A DNA stretch of 64,000 nt from Rhodobacterales bacterium HKCCA1288 (GTDB taxonomy: Bacteria; Pseudomonadota; Alphaproteobacteria; Rhodobacterales; Rhodobacteraceae): contig CP065161.1 of assembly GCA_015693905.1 (NCBI GenBank), positions 1,488,001 through 1,552,000 of the forward strand. Reading direction: 5' to 3'. This document shows, piece after piece, positions 8,228 through 17,668 of this stretch (the first letter of the stretch is position 1; each line of letters opens with the position of its first letter). A program made the position numbers and the translations under genes. The notes below the pieces were generated by a model that saw only the letters and a list, made by a program, of their open reading frames with translations, was not told the origin of the DNA and did not search any database.

Positions 8228-8250
8228 CTTCGCAAATGCGAAGTTTTCTT
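8228..8250 (+). terminator. rpsU terminator 1
   Basis: CTTCGC (8228-8233) pairs with GCGAAG (8238-8243) around AAAT and is followed by TTTTCTT, 7 bp after the rpsU stop. The stem is short but perfect. Confidence 0.7.
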
Positions 8251-8294
8251 CAAAAAAGATATCCCCCGTCCTTTTGGCACGGGGGTTTTCTTTT
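8251..8294. terminator. Bidirectional terminator between rpsU and lipoprotein gene
   Basis: CCCCCGT (8263-8269) pairs with ACGGGGG (8279-8285). TTTTCTTTT follows on the right and AAAAAAGATAT precedes on the left, so both strands have a U-run. It lies between two convergent genes. Confidence 0.8.
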
Positions 8295-8319
8295 GCGCTA
8301 TGCTCAGAGGGTGAAGGGG

Positions 8320-8895
8320 TCACCCTTCGTCATCATCATCCCAAATTTCATAGGTTCGGATGCCATCATAGCGCGCCAAATTTTCCATGGTCTTTTCGGG
8401 AAACCATGTAACTGGCAAACCGGAAAACTGCGGTAATTCGCTAAGCAATTCCGAGATTGAGCGCGAACAATTTGCCTTGGGGACAGGGCCAATTTCCTGA
8501 ATGCGCTGCGCCACGAATCGCGCCTGTTCTGGCGGCAAAAGAACCTCTTGCGCCACGACATGATGAGTCTCGCGCGCATGCCACTGCAAATAAAACCCAT
8601 AGAGCGTGGGATTCATTCCAAAGAGCACATCATTGCGTTCAGGTGCGGCTGGGTGGAACCAACCGCCGGCAGGATCAAACAGCAATCGCTGTGTCCCGTC
8701 ATCGACAACAAGGGCGCTATGCGCACCCGTGCCTGTTTCACTGCGCAGCATTGTCAAAAGTGTGATGCGCGTTGGCCCTGGCTCGCGATAGCTTGCTGTC
8801 GCAATGTCTTGATCACTGGCCCAAATCGATGGATTCGCGCAGCCCGTAAGGGCCAGCGCGAGACACAAAACTGTAAGAGACGAACGCCACCCCAT
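8320..8895 (-). CDS. Predicted lipoprotein of unknown function, possible permuted papain-like fold
   Basis: This 191-residue protein has a lipoprotein signal, LALALTGC, with Cys19 as the lipidation site. I do not recognise a named family. Two segments, GAHSALVVDDG (His59) and KANCSRSISELL (Cys143), are arranged His first and Cys later with an NC-type motif. That order resembles circularly permuted NlpC/P60 or LRAT-like hydrolases; this is inference from pattern only. The C-terminus is acidic (WDDDDEG). It is 18 bp downstream of the cytochrome oxidase subunit IV gene, so co-transcription is likely. Confidence 0.75.
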   Translation of the reverse strand: MGWRSSLTVLCLALALTGCANPSIWASDQDIATASYREPGPTRITLLTMLRSETGTGAHSALVVDDGTQRLLFDPAGGWFHPAAPERNDVLFGMNPTLYGFYLQWHARETHHVVAQEVLLPPEQARFVAQRIQEIGPVPKANCSRSISELLSELPQFSGLPVTWFPEKTMENLARYDGIRTYEIWDDDDEG

Positions 8896-8913
8896 CGGTG
8901 TTCGGCTTCAAAC

Positions 8914-9054
8914 TTAGCGGGCGAAAAGGGCCAAGAAGATCACAACAGCGATCGAAACAGCAGCAACGCGCATGCTCCACGTCATGAAACCATCAAAGGT
9001 TTTCTCCTGCTCGCTGATATCCATCGAGCCGTGCTTATGTTCGTTCTTTGCCAT
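8914..9054 (-). CDS. aa3-type cytochrome c oxidase subunit IV
   Basis: This 46-residue protein reads MAKNEHKHGSMDISEQEKTF, then a single membrane helix (AAVSIAVVIFLALFA) at the C-terminus. This is the usual form of the small non-catalytic subunit IV of alphaproteobacterial aa3 oxidases. The start at 9054 follows GGAGA; a longer frame reaching 9162 has no ribosome-binding site. The catalytic subunits are not in the window. Confidence 0.88.
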   Translation of the reverse strand: MAKNEHKHGSMDISEQEKTFDGFMTWSMRVAAVSIAVVIFLALFAR

Positions 9055-9111
9055 GGTCGTCTCCATTGATCTGGTCGCTTTGACGATGCGCTTACCGAAT
9101 TTCATGCGCCC

Positions 9112-9131
9112 TGTCACGCGACACTGTGACA
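9112..9131. promoter_or_regulatory. Inverted repeat upstream of oxidase subunit IV
   Basis: TGTCAC (9112-9117) is inverted as GTGACA (9126-9131) with an 8-bp spacer, about 58-77 bp upstream of the subunit IV start. It could be an operator for a dimeric regulator such as a CRP/FNR-like protein; the half-sites do not match the FnrL consensus TTGAT/ATCAA. Confidence 0.35.
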
Positions 9132-9180
9132 CGATCTGTGTAAAAATCTTACAAGGCGACAAGGAAGCAGGGCGGGGCCC

Positions 9181-10206
9181 TCAACTGCGCAACTGCCACA
9201 CCCATGCACCGCGCGCGTCCATTTCACGGGCAACCTCGCCCAGATGATAGAGATGGTTGAGATGGGCCACGGCCTCGACCATCGCCAGCCCATAAGTCGC
9301 CTCATCAATCTGGCGTTTGAACAAGGGCGCAAAGCAATCAACCGCTGTGCGGGGTTCCGCGCGCAAATGTTCACGCAATCGGGCAAGCGCACCGTGATGA
9401 TTGTCCGATAATTGCGCCAATCGTGCAGGCAACCCGTGATAGGGCAGCTTGTGACCTGGCAAAACAAGATGATCTTCGCGCGCCATGGTTTCAAACCTTG
9501 CGCAGCTTTCTAGCCATTCGGCCACGGGATCTGCCATCGGTTCTGTCGGATACACCCCAAGATTGGGCGATATCGATGGCAAAAGCTGATCCCCCGCCAA
9601 AACAAGCGGCACATCTTGGCACCATAGGGTGGCATGATCTGGCGCGTGACCTTGGCCCAAATGCACGACCCAATCACGCCCGCCAAGACGATGCATCGCC
9701 CCTTCCTCCAACCGCGTAAAGCCCAAGGGTAAAGGATAAACTGTGTCACAGAAATTAAAGGGGCGGTTATCAAGGCGCTTGCTCAAAAGCGCCTCATCCA
9801 TGCCCGCCGCACGCCAAAAAGACACCGCTTCTGGGCTCGGTGTTGGCTCCTCGTCTAAGGTCAGCATCCTTGCCGTCAGCCATGCGGTGCGGGTCATCAA
9901 TAACTCCGCGCCTTGCGCCATAAACCAACCCGCAAGCCCGACATGATCGGGGCGGTGATGGGTGACAACCACCCGCAAGATAGGATCACCGCGCAGATCA
10001 TCTTTTATAATCGCGGCCCATTCACGGCGATTGAGTTTTGTATCAAGCCCTGTGTCGATCACAGTCCAGCCATTTGGTTCGCGCAAGGCATAGACATTCA
10101 CATGATCCAAGCCCAAGGGCATGGATAACCGTATCCACAGGATGCCATCCGCTATTTCCCGCGCAGTGCCTTTTGCAGGTGGGGTCTCGTGTGGATAGTG
10201 GATCAT
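9181..10206 (-). CDS. Metallo-beta-lactamase-fold hydrolase with altered metal motif
   Basis: This 341-residue protein has the MBL fold: VIDTGLD (about 49-55), the first metal motif, GHAPDH, AGDQLL and PGHKLP. A C-terminal winged-helix-like extension follows, as in LACTB2-type proteins. The HxHxDH motif reads H83-H84-R85-P86-D87-H88, so the second metal-ligand histidine is arginine (CGC, one base from CAC). The other ligands are intact. The start at 10206 follows AAGGTG. The substrate is unknown. It stands alone, divergent from tsaC. Confidence 0.85.
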   Translation of the reverse strand: MIHYPHETPPAKGTAREIADGILWIRLSMPLGLDHVNVYALREPNGWTVIDTGLDTKLNRREWAAIIKDDLRGDPILRVVVTHHRPDHVGLAGWFMAQGAELLMTRTAWLTARMLTLDEEPTPSPEAVSFWRAAGMDEALLSKRLDNRPFNFCDTVYPLPLGFTRLEEGAMHRLGGRDWVVHLGQGHAPDHATLWCQDVPLVLAGDQLLPSISPNLGVYPTEPMADPVAEWLESCARFETMAREDHLVLPGHKLPYHGLPARLAQLSDNHHGALARLREHLRAEPRTAVDCFAPLFKRQIDEATYGLAMVEAVAHLNHLYHLGEVAREMDARGAWVWQLRS

Positions 10207-10300
10207 GTTACACCTTTTTGCAGCGCGGCTTGGCTTCACAGCGCGCCCAAGCTATATCGGGCCGCGCAAACACCAGTGCCGTCCTAGGCGATGAACCCCA

Positions 10301-11281
10301 ATGTCACAAGTGCCACCCACCCCAGACCGCCCCTCCCGTTTGTCCCCTGATGAGCAGGGGATCGCGCGGGCCTGTGGCTTGTTAGAACAGGGGGAATTGG
10401 TCGCGCTGCCCACGGAAACTGTCTACGGGCTTGGCGCAGACGCACGCAATGACCAAGCCTGTGCCAAAATCTTTGAGGCAAAAGGGCGACCTACATTCAA
10501 CCCGCTGATCGTGCATTTGGCTGACCTCGCACAGGTCGCGCAAATTGCAGAGGTGACCGATACCGCACGGGTCTTGGCAGATCGCTTTTGGCCCGGCCCT
10601 TTGACCTTGGTCTTGCGCCTGCGCCCTGATCACGGGCTATCCCCCTTGGTCAGTGCAGGTCTGCCGACTGTGGCAATTCGCATCCCAAACCACCCTGTGG
10701 CCCAAAATATCTTGCGCCGCTTTGGTGGTCCAATTGCGGCACCATCTGCCAATAGATCAGGGCGCTTGTCCCCCACATCGGCCGAACATGTGGCGCGGTC
10801 GTTGGGCAATCGCATCGCGGCTATCGTAGATGGTGGGCCTTGCCCCGTAGGCCTTGAGTCAAGCATCGTGGACGCAAGTCAGAAGCCCGCGAAACTCCTG
10901 CGCGAGGGCGGCATTGCGCGCGAAGACATTAGCGCGCTCACGGGGGCGCTTGTGTCTGACCTCACGCCTGGACGCGTAGCTGCACCCGGTCAGATGAGCA
11001 GCCATTACGCCCCCAATGCACCGCTGCGCATCAATCAGGATCTCAGCGACCCAACACGGCTACGCATTGCCTTTGGCCCGATTGGGGATGCAGATTTCAC
11101 CCTCTCGGAAAAGGGCGATTTGCGCGAAGCGGCTGCGGCACTGTTTTCGATCCTGCATCACGCCGATGCGGAACTGGCATTGCACGGCAAAACTGGGATT
11201 GATGTCGCGCCTGTCCCACAAAAGGGATTGGGCCTTGCAATCAATGATCGGCTGATGCGGGCTGCCGCCCCGCGAGATTAA
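10301..11281 (+). CDS. tsaC: L-threonylcarbamoyladenylate synthase (TsaC/Sua5 type)
   Basis: The enzyme makes threonylcarbamoyl-AMP for the universal t6A37 tRNA modification. This 326-residue protein is the long Sua5 form. The YrdC domain (about 15-205) carries LPTETVYGLGADA, KGRPTFNPLIVHL and the PSANRSG motif. A linker containing GQMSSHYAPNAP leads to the smaller C-terminal Sua5 domain (about 235-320). The stop overlaps that of the convergent YqgE gene by 4 bp. Confidence 0.94.
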   Translation: MSQVPPTPDRPSRLSPDEQGIARACGLLEQGELVALPTETVYGLGADARNDQACAKIFEAKGRPTFNPLIVHLADLAQVAQIAEVTDTARVLADRFWPGPLTLVLRLRPDHGLSPLVSAGLPTVAIRIPNHPVAQNILRRFGGPIAAPSANRSGRLSPTSAEHVARSLGNRIAAIVDGGPCPVGLESSIVDASQKPAKLLREGGIAREDISALTGALVSDLTPGRVAAPGQMSSHYAPNAPLRINQDLSDPTRLRIAFGPIGDADFTLSEKGDLREAAAALFSILHHADAELALHGKTGIDVAPVPQKGLGLAINDRLMRAAAPRD

Positions 11282-11880
11282 GCGCGCCCTGCCTGCGCGG
11301 ACAACAAAATCGGATCAATGCCCAATTTTGCAAGGGCAGCTTCCCATTTGCGCGGCATATCAACATTGAAAACCAGATCAGGCGCGGCCTCGCAAATCAG
11401 CCACGCATTCTGCGCAATCTCACTTTCCAACTGGCCCCGACCCCAGCCCGCATAGCCCAAGGCGACAATCGCCTGATCTGGGCCTTCGCCTTGCGCAATA
11501 TCGTCTAGGATATCGAGGGTCGCGGTCATGGCAAATGTGTCATCCACCTCTAGGCGTCCCGCATGACCTGCGTCACCTTGCGCATAAGAGGTTTCATGCA
11601 GAACAAATCCACGCCCCTGTTCAACGGGGCCACCAAAGCAGATTGGTAAATCAGGCAAAGATCCCGAGCCATTGGCAATGCCCAATTGCTCGAACATCTC
11701 AGACAAGGTCAATTCGGCTAAAGGTTTGTTAATGATCAACCCCATAGCCTGTTCGTCATCATGCGCGCAGAGGAACACCACCGCATGAGCAAAACGCGGA
11801 TCCCCCATTCCAGGCATAGCGACCAAAAGTTTACCCGTTAAAGTCTCGATCGCACTGTCGATATTTTCAATTTCATTCAT
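11278..11880 (-). CDS. YqgE/AlgH family protein
   Basis: This 200-residue protein is of typical family length. It has LTGKLLVAMPGMGDPRFAHAV, MGLIINKP, the FGGPVEQGRGFVLH block and the GYAGWGRGQLESEI motif of YqgE (DUF179). The molecular role is unsettled; the Pseudomonas homologue AlgH was linked to alginate regulation. The start at 11880 is chosen because family members begin shortly before the LTGKLLVAMP segment; an upstream in-frame start at 11970 would add 30 unrelated residues. Convergent with tsaC and divergent from the DsbD-domain gene. Confidence 0.88.
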   Translation of the reverse strand: MNEIENIDSAIETLTGKLLVAMPGMGDPRFAHAVVFLCAHDDEQAMGLIINKPLAELTLSEMFEQLGIANGSGSLPDLPICFGGPVEQGRGFVLHETSYAQGDAGHAGRLEVDDTFAMTATLDILDDIAQGEGPDQAIVALGYAGWGRGQLESEIAQNAWLICEAAPDLVFNVDMPRKWEAALAKLGIDPILLSAQAGRA

Positions 11881-11999
11881 ATGTCCAAAATGCGCGGAGC
11901 CTGTCGCAAGGGCAAGGGGCGACCGCGCGGAATTTGCCGCATCTTCGCCGAAACGTGACTTTTCATTCATGGCGTCTGCCGCTAACCAATGAGGCTATG

Positions 12000-12851
12000 A
12001 TGAATGGATCCACCCCATGCAATGCCGCCGCGCGCGCCCTCACTTTGGGCGCTTTTGCGTTTTGCATGGCCTGCGGGATAACGGGCGCCGCGTCAGGCCA
12101 AACTGTTGCCTTGAACGGTGATGATGTCGTCACGGCACGGTTTCTGTCGGGATGGCGCATGGAAAATGGCCATCACATGGCCGCCGTAGAAATTAGCCTA
12201 GCCCAAGGGTGGAAAACCTATTGGCGCAGCCCTGGGGATGGGGGCCTCGCACCTGAATTGCGGATCGAAAGCAACACTCAAATTGCAGCGGCTTGGATGC
12301 ATTTTCCCCGCCCCGAAGTGATCTTCACGGCGGGCACGCTCAATATTGGGTATCATGATCACGTGGTCTTTCCGATTGAGCTTGCAATGCCCCGCGGCCT
12401 TGGCCCCATGCCCCTTTCGGCAGAGTTGAGCATTGGTGTTTGTGACGAAATTTGCATGCCAATCACCCTTGAGCTTGAGGGTATTTTACCAGATCGCGGC
12501 GCTCGTGATCCGATGATCCTGCAGGCGTTGGCAGATCAACCCACCCCCGCCGCAGAAGCGGGCGTTGGCCCTGCCCGATGTGCAATCAGGCCAATTTCAG
12601 ATGGGTTGCAAGTGTCGGTAGAGGTCACCGCCCCCGATTTAGGCGCGCCTGAAACGATGATGTTAGAGCTGCCCCTCCCAGATGTCTGGATGTCGCCGCC
12701 CGCCTTTCAGCGCAATGCGGGGCAGATCACCGCAACGGCGGATTTGGTGCCCCCGCAAGGCCTGCCCTTTTCGATGGAGCGCTCAGACCTGCGCATCACA
12801 CTTGTCGGCTCTCATCGCGCGATCGAGATTGAGGGCTGCGTGGCGCATTAG
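12000..12851 (+). CDS. Periplasmic DsbD N-terminal-domain protein (protein-disulfide reductase family)
   Basis: This 283-residue protein has an N-terminal signal sequence (GAFAFCMACGITGAASG) and a domain like the N-terminal alpha domain of thiol:disulfide interchange protein DsbD. It includes GWKTYWRSPGDGG, GYHDHVVFPIEL and the conserved pair in GVCDEICMP. The membrane and thioredoxin domains of DsbD are absent, as in stand-alone ScsB-N/DsbD-alpha relatives. It probably exchanges disulfides in the periplasm. The start at 12000 places GAGG 5 bp upstream; the adjacent ATG at 11997 is equally in frame. Its stop overlaps that of the RND pump gene by 4 bp. Confidence 0.8.
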   Translation: MNGSTPCNAAARALTLGAFAFCMACGITGAASGQTVALNGDDVVTARFLSGWRMENGHHMAAVEISLAQGWKTYWRSPGDGGLAPELRIESNTQIAAAWMHFPRPEVIFTAGTLNIGYHDHVVFPIELAMPRGLGPMPLSAELSIGVCDEICMPITLELEGILPDRGARDPMILQALADQPTPAAEAGVGPARCAIRPISDGLQVSVEVTAPDLGAPETMMLELPLPDVWMSPPAFQRNAGQITATADLVPPQGLPFSMERSDLRITLVGSHRAIEIEGCVAH

Positions 12852-15800
12852 GTCTTGCGATTTTGATAAGCGACCCCTGCGGCAAGCCCCAAAACCAAGA
12901 TCAGCACGCCAAGGCTAAAGACAAGGAACGCCGTCAGGGCACTCGCGGGTAGGAGTGCGGCCCCCCATCCCCAAGCCCCGCCCGTCAAGATTGGGCCGCC
13001 CATGACCAAACCCCACCACAGAACCACCCCCAAAGAGGCAAGCCAAAGTGTAGCGCCTGCTTGACCAATCCGCCCGCGATGGCCCAAGCCGCGGCGCAAA
13101 CTGCGCACACGCTTTCCAATATCAGCTTGTATTGCCAAAACCGCTGGCACCAAGAGCAAAACAACAAACATCCCAAAGCCCAAACCATAAACCAACGTAA
13201 TCACAGTGGGTTTGAGGAACTGCGCCTGTGACGATGTTTCAAACAACAAGGGCGCAAGACCCAGAACCGTGGTGAGGGTGGTCAAAAGAATGGGTCGCAA
13301 ACGATCACAGGCAGCATCAATAACGGCAGGGATCAGCCCACGGTCTTTTGCATATTCATCCACAGTGGAAACCAAAACAATCGAGTCATTGATGATGATA
13401 CCCGTCATCCCGATCAGACCCACAACCGTAAACATCGACAAAGGCACATCCCAATGCCAATGGCCAAATATCGCCCCCGTCAGGCCAAACGGGATCACGC
13501 ATAGCACGACAAGCGGGCGTAGCCAGCTTGCGAAAATCCACGCCAAAACGATGTAAATGCCAACCATACAGGCCAAGAACCCCGCAAGGGCATCGTCCAA
13601 GAAAGCGCGCTCCTGCTCGGCCAAGCCCGAAAGGGTCGTGGTCACCCCAAATTGCGCCTCAATATTTGGCAAGATTTGATCACGCAATTGCGCCATGATT
13701 TCCTCAGCACGGGCCGGGTCATCTTCGGATAAATCCCCCGTCACTGACACCACGCGCTGTCCGTTTTCGCGGCGGATTGTGGAAAAGCCCGTCCGCGTCT
13801 CAACCGAAACAATATCGGCCAAGGGCACATAACTGCCGCCATCCGCCCGCAACAACATGCGATCCAGAAAATCAGCGGTTAACTCGCCTTCCGGCAATTC
13901 CACCCGCACGGTGGCCGTGCGCAACCCATCGGGAAAGCTTGCCGCTTCAACCCCACCCAAGCGATTGCGCAATATCCGCCCCAAAGCCTCAATTTCAAAT
14001 CCCAAGGCCTCACCGCGCGGGGTCAGAGATAAACTTACCTCCTGCCGATCATAGGGCAGATCATCGGCCAAACCCGATACCTCGCCAAAGGGCAAAAGCG
14101 CGGTTTTGACGGCCTCGGCCGCAGCCTTGAGAACCTCGGTTTCCGCCCCCGTGACTTGAACATCAATCGCATCGCCACCTGGCCCACCGCGCCATCCGCG
14201 AAAGCTGATCTCTTCCACCATCGGATTTTGCCGCACTTCATTTTGTAAGTCCGCAACAAAAGCAAAGGAGGAATAGGGGCGCAGGTCAGGGTCAATCAAC
14301 TCGATGGAAATTGACCCCAAAAGATCGCTGTCTTTCCCATCGGCAGATGCAAGACTGCCGCCCGTATTCCCACCAATTTCGGCCAAGACGTAAGAGGTTG
14401 GGTTGCGGCCATGCTCAGCCTCATACCGGCTTGCAACGGCCTCAACCGCGCGTTGCATTTCAGCCAACATGGCAAGGCTATCCTCACGCCCTGCCCCATC
14501 AAGCATGGCAAAATTCCCTGAAACGGAGCTCAGCTCAGGCGCATTGAAAAAGCGCCACGTGACATCACCGCGCAAGAAACTGGCAGCTTGGGTGGCCAAA
14601 AGCAGCAGCATCACGGCCACAACAGGATAGCGTGCTTTGACGGCAAAATCGATGAAGGGGCGGAAATAACGCCCGCGCAGCCTCTCGAACCAGTGGTTCA
14701 CAAAACGTGAGGGGCGATCATACCAAGCATCCTTCGCATTCGCCGCCAAAGCATGCGCCATATGATTGGGAAGGATTAGGAAACATTCCACCAAACTGGC
14801 CGTCAGCACCACGATAACAGTAAAGGGAATATCAGCGATCAAATCCCCAAACCTGCCGCCAATGGCAGCAAGTCCTGCAAATGCCAAAACAGTGGTGAGG
14901 GTCGCGGCAAAAACAGGCGCTGCCATGCGCCGCGCGGCTGTTTCGGCGGCAGTGATAGGGTCTTCCCCAAGGGCACGATGGCGGTAGTCGGCATGTTCGC
15001 CCACCACAATCGCATCATCCACAACAATCCCCAAAGTGATGATCAAAGCAAAAAGCGAAATCATATTCAGGGTGATCCCAACGGCATACATCAGCGCAAT
15101 TGCGGCCAACATCGCCACGGGGATGCCCGCTGCCACCCAAAATGCGGTGCGGGCATTGAGAAACAAAAACAACAAGCCAAGAACCAAGGCCAACCCTGTC
15201 GCGCCATTGGACAACAGAATTTCTAAACGCCCCGAAATAAACTCTGCGCGCGTGCGGATCAGATCAATCTGCACATCTTGCGGCAAGGTCGCCTCCATTT
15301 GTGTGGCGATCTCTTCGACCGTTGCCTGTATGGAAATCGCATCAGCCTTATCCGAGCGATCCACCCGCACCGTCATTGCTGGGTTACCATCCACGAAGTA
15401 TGCACTTTCGCGGTCAACCGCCAATTCCATCACCCGCGCCACATCCCCAATCGAGACTGTGCGCCCATTAGGCTCACGAATAAGGGCAATTGCCGCAATC
15501 TCCTCTGCACTGCGCTTGGCTGATCCTGCCCGCACCCGTGCATTGGCCCCATCAACCGCCCCTGCAGGCGCGGTATCGACTTCGGCCGCAATGGCCGCCG
15601 CAATATCAGCCATCGTGAGATCATATTGAATCAACCGCACAGTTGGCACTTCGATCAAAATCTGCGGGGCAGCGACCCCGCGAATGGTTGTGCGTGTCAC
15701 CCCCTGATCAAAGAGGCGCGCCACGAATTCATCTGCGAAGCGACCCAATTGGGCGGGAGCCACGGGCCCTGTAATCACCACATCGGTCACGCGATCACGC

Positions 15801-16219
15801 CATGTGCCGCGCCGCACCTCTGGCGTATCGGCATCTTGGGGTAGGTCGGTGACACTATCGACTGCCTGCTGCACATCATCCGCTGCGCGCGCCATGTCCC
15901 AGCTGGGCTCAAATTCCAAACGAATATTGGCCACACCTTCACGCGCGGTGGCCTCGGATGAGACAACACCATCAACCGCCAAAAGAACAGGTTCCAAGAC
16001 GCCCACGATGGCGGCATCTACATCCTCAGCCCCTGCCCCATCCCATCGGGCCGAGATGTCGATATCATCCACCACAACATCGGGAAAAAACTGCGCGCGC
16101 ATATTGGGCAGGGCAAATAAGCCTGCCACGATCAATGCAACCAAAACCAAATTGGCCGCCGTGCGGTGACGCGTGAAATAAGATAATATGCCCGAGGCCT
16201 GTGGCGGAAGGCTACGCAT
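12848..16219 (-). CDS. RND-family efflux transporter permease (AcrB/HAE type)
   Basis: The 1123-residue protein has the RND layout. There is an N-terminal helix (about 22-41), a large periplasmic loop, a six-helix bundle containing TLGIVVDDAIVVGEH (about 385-400), a second periplasmic loop and a second bundle with GIIINDSIVLVSTVDEYA. These Asp-containing helix IV motifs form the proton relay. It forms a trimer with the adjacent periplasmic adaptor to export substrates; no TolC gene is in the window. The start is 2 bp after the adaptor stop. Substrate unknown. Confidence 0.93.
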   Translation of the reverse strand: MRSLPPQASGILSYFTRHRTAANLVLVALIVAGLFALPNMRAQFFPDVVVDDIDISARWDGAGAEDVDAAIVGVLEPVLLAVDGVVSSEATAREGVANIRLEFEPSWDMARAADDVQQAVDSVTDLPQDADTPEVRRGTWRDRVTDVVITGPVAPAQLGRFADEFVARLFDQGVTRTTIRGVAAPQILIEVPTVRLIQYDLTMADIAAAIAAEVDTAPAGAVDGANARVRAGSAKRSAEEIAAIALIREPNGRTVSIGDVARVMELAVDRESAYFVDGNPAMTVRVDRSDKADAISIQATVEEIATQMEATLPQDVQIDLIRTRAEFISGRLEILLSNGATGLALVLGLLFLFLNARTAFWVAAGIPVAMLAAIALMYAVGITLNMISLFALIITLGIVVDDAIVVGEHADYRHRALGEDPITAAETAARRMAAPVFAATLTTVLAFAGLAAIGGRFGDLIADIPFTVIVVLTASLVECFLILPNHMAHALAANAKDAWYDRPSRFVNHWFERLRGRYFRPFIDFAVKARYPVVAVMLLLLATQAASFLRGDVTWRFFNAPELSSVSGNFAMLDGAGREDSLAMLAEMQRAVEAVASRYEAEHGRNPTSYVLAEIGGNTGGSLASADGKDSDLLGSISIELIDPDLRPYSSFAFVADLQNEVRQNPMVEEISFRGWRGGPGGDAIDVQVTGAETEVLKAAAEAVKTALLPFGEVSGLADDLPYDRQEVSLSLTPRGEALGFEIEALGRILRNRLGGVEAASFPDGLRTATVRVELPEGELTADFLDRMLLRADGGSYVPLADIVSVETRTGFSTIRRENGQRVVSVTGDLSEDDPARAEEIMAQLRDQILPNIEAQFGVTTTLSGLAEQERAFLDDALAGFLACMVGIYIVLAWIFASWLRPLVVLCVIPFGLTGAIFGHWHWDVPLSMFTVVGLIGMTGIIINDSIVLVSTVDEYAKDRGLIPAVIDAACDRLRPILLTTLTTVLGLAPLLFETSSQAQFLKPTVITLVYGLGFGMFVVLLLVPAVLAIQADIGKRVRSLRRGLGHRGRIGQAGATLWLASLGVVLWWGLVMGGPILTGGAWGWGAALLPASALTAFLVFSLGVLILVLGLAAGVAYQNRKT

Positions 16220-16221
16220 GG

Positions 16222-17562
16222 TTAGCCCCCCATTCGTTCTTCAAGCCGCGCCACCACCCCGCTTGGCACACGGGGTTGGTTTAATTGATCCAAGAGCCGC
16301 GATTTCACATCATCAGGGATAAAGCTGTTGCCTTCAACATAGGCGATCAGCCGCGCACGGCGTTCAGGGTCAAGCTCTAGCTCCTCGTTTTGAACCACCT
16401 CAGGAAGGCTGCCATCGGCTGTAGGGCGCAGAGGGTCAACCTTGATCCCCGCCCCCAAGACGGGGGTTCGGGCGGCCACAATCTCACGGCCTGCCAAGTG
16501 ATCCGCGCGGAAAATCACATCATCCCCTTGGCGGCGCAGGAGCGTCACTTCGGCTTCTTCAAGGCGATCTTCATCCCCCAAAACAAGCACATGCGCGCCA
16601 TCGGCCAAGGCCGTGGCAGGCGCAATCATGACGCCCTCAAGCGCGGGCTCGGTCACATGGACAGTGACAAAATCCCCCGCTTGCAAGCCCGCAGGGCGCA
16701 GCACATCGGCAAAGAGCAACCGTCCCGTTTGCCCTTCACCCACCGCCCCGCTTTCCCGCGTCAGGCGTGCAGGCAGGGTCAAAACTTGCTCACCCAGATC
16801 AATGCGCAACTCCACATCAACTTGCGGCAGGCGGCCATCTTCGCCAACAAGGCGCGCATATTGCGCGGTCGATAGACGAAAGGCGACTTCAAGCTGATCA
16901 GGATCAAGCAGGCGGCCAAATTGCTCATTCGCGCTCAACAGTCGCCCTTCGGCCAAATCAACCTCGGATAAAACCCCAGAAAATCCCGCGCGAATTTCAG
17001 TATCAGCCAAACGCCGCTCTGCATCCGCAAGCGCCTGTCTGCGGGCCAATGTGGCTTGGCTAGCGGAAGCCACGGCCAATTCCGCCGCCTCAACCGCGGC
17101 CAAACTGCCGACACCGCGATCCGCAAGATCACGCGCCCGCTCTAGCGCGCGGCGGCGCAATTCTTCCTGTGCTTCAGCATCCTGTAGATCTGCCGCGGCG
17201 GTGTCGCGCGCCCATTCTGCCTCGGCAGGATCAATCCGCACCAAAAGCGCGCCTTCCTCAACACGCCCCCCCTCGCGGAAATTGGGCGCAAGTTCGACCA
17301 CACGCCCCCCGATGGCCGCCCGCAATTCTAGACTGCGCCGCGGCAAAATCTCGCCAAACGCAGTCAGTTCAGGACGCAAGCTTTGCGGGGTCAGGGTCAG
17401 AACTTCGGCGGCAAAAACCCGCTCTCGGGCAGGCGGGCGACTGCCCTGATCGCCCATGCGTTCCTGCAAAGATGACCAGATCAGCCCGACCGCCAAAGAT
17501 AACAGTCCGAAGGTCACAGCGCTTAGGAATAACCCCGTCAATGCACGATTGAAAAATCTCAT
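16222..17562 (-). CDS. RND efflux periplasmic adaptor (membrane fusion protein)
   Basis: This 446-residue protein begins with an uncleaved or lipid-free membrane helix (about 7-28). It then follows the membrane-fusion order: a barrel-sandwich half (RRSLELRAAIGGRVVEL), a long alpha-helical coiled-coil hairpin rich in Ala, Glu and Arg (about 110-190), the second lipoyl half (GVLSEVDLAEGRLL) and a beta-barrel. It links the RND permease to an outer-membrane channel. AGG-containing GAGGCGA precedes the start. It is the first gene of a two-gene operon with the permease. Confidence 0.92.
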   Translation of the reverse strand: MRFFNRALTGLFLSAVTFGLLSLAVGLIWSSLQERMGDQGSRPPARERVFAAEVLTLTPQSLRPELTAFGEILPRRSLELRAAIGGRVVELAPNFREGGRVEEGALLVRIDPAEAEWARDTAAADLQDAEAQEELRRRALERARDLADRGVGSLAAVEAAELAVASASQATLARRQALADAERRLADTEIRAGFSGVLSEVDLAEGRLLSANEQFGRLLDPDQLEVAFRLSTAQYARLVGEDGRLPQVDVELRIDLGEQVLTLPARLTRESGAVGEGQTGRLLFADVLRPAGLQAGDFVTVHVTEPALEGVMIAPATALADGAHVLVLGDEDRLEEAEVTLLRRQGDDVIFRADHLAGREIVAARTPVLGAGIKVDPLRPTADGSLPEVVQNEELELDPERRARLIAYVEGNSFIPDDVKSRLLDQLNQPRVPSGVVARLEERMGG

Positions 17563-17668
17563 AAATGTATCGCCTCAGCAGGGAAGGTTACCATAAGAAT
17601 AGACCACGAAACTGCGATGGAAATAGCGCGGCATAGTGACCCCACACAGGAGGATACGCGCGGCATGG

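Noticed and set aside
14035-15629. Long open frames opposite the RND permease gene
   Set aside because: They are shadows of the permease, with low-complexity compositions and no ribosome-binding sites.
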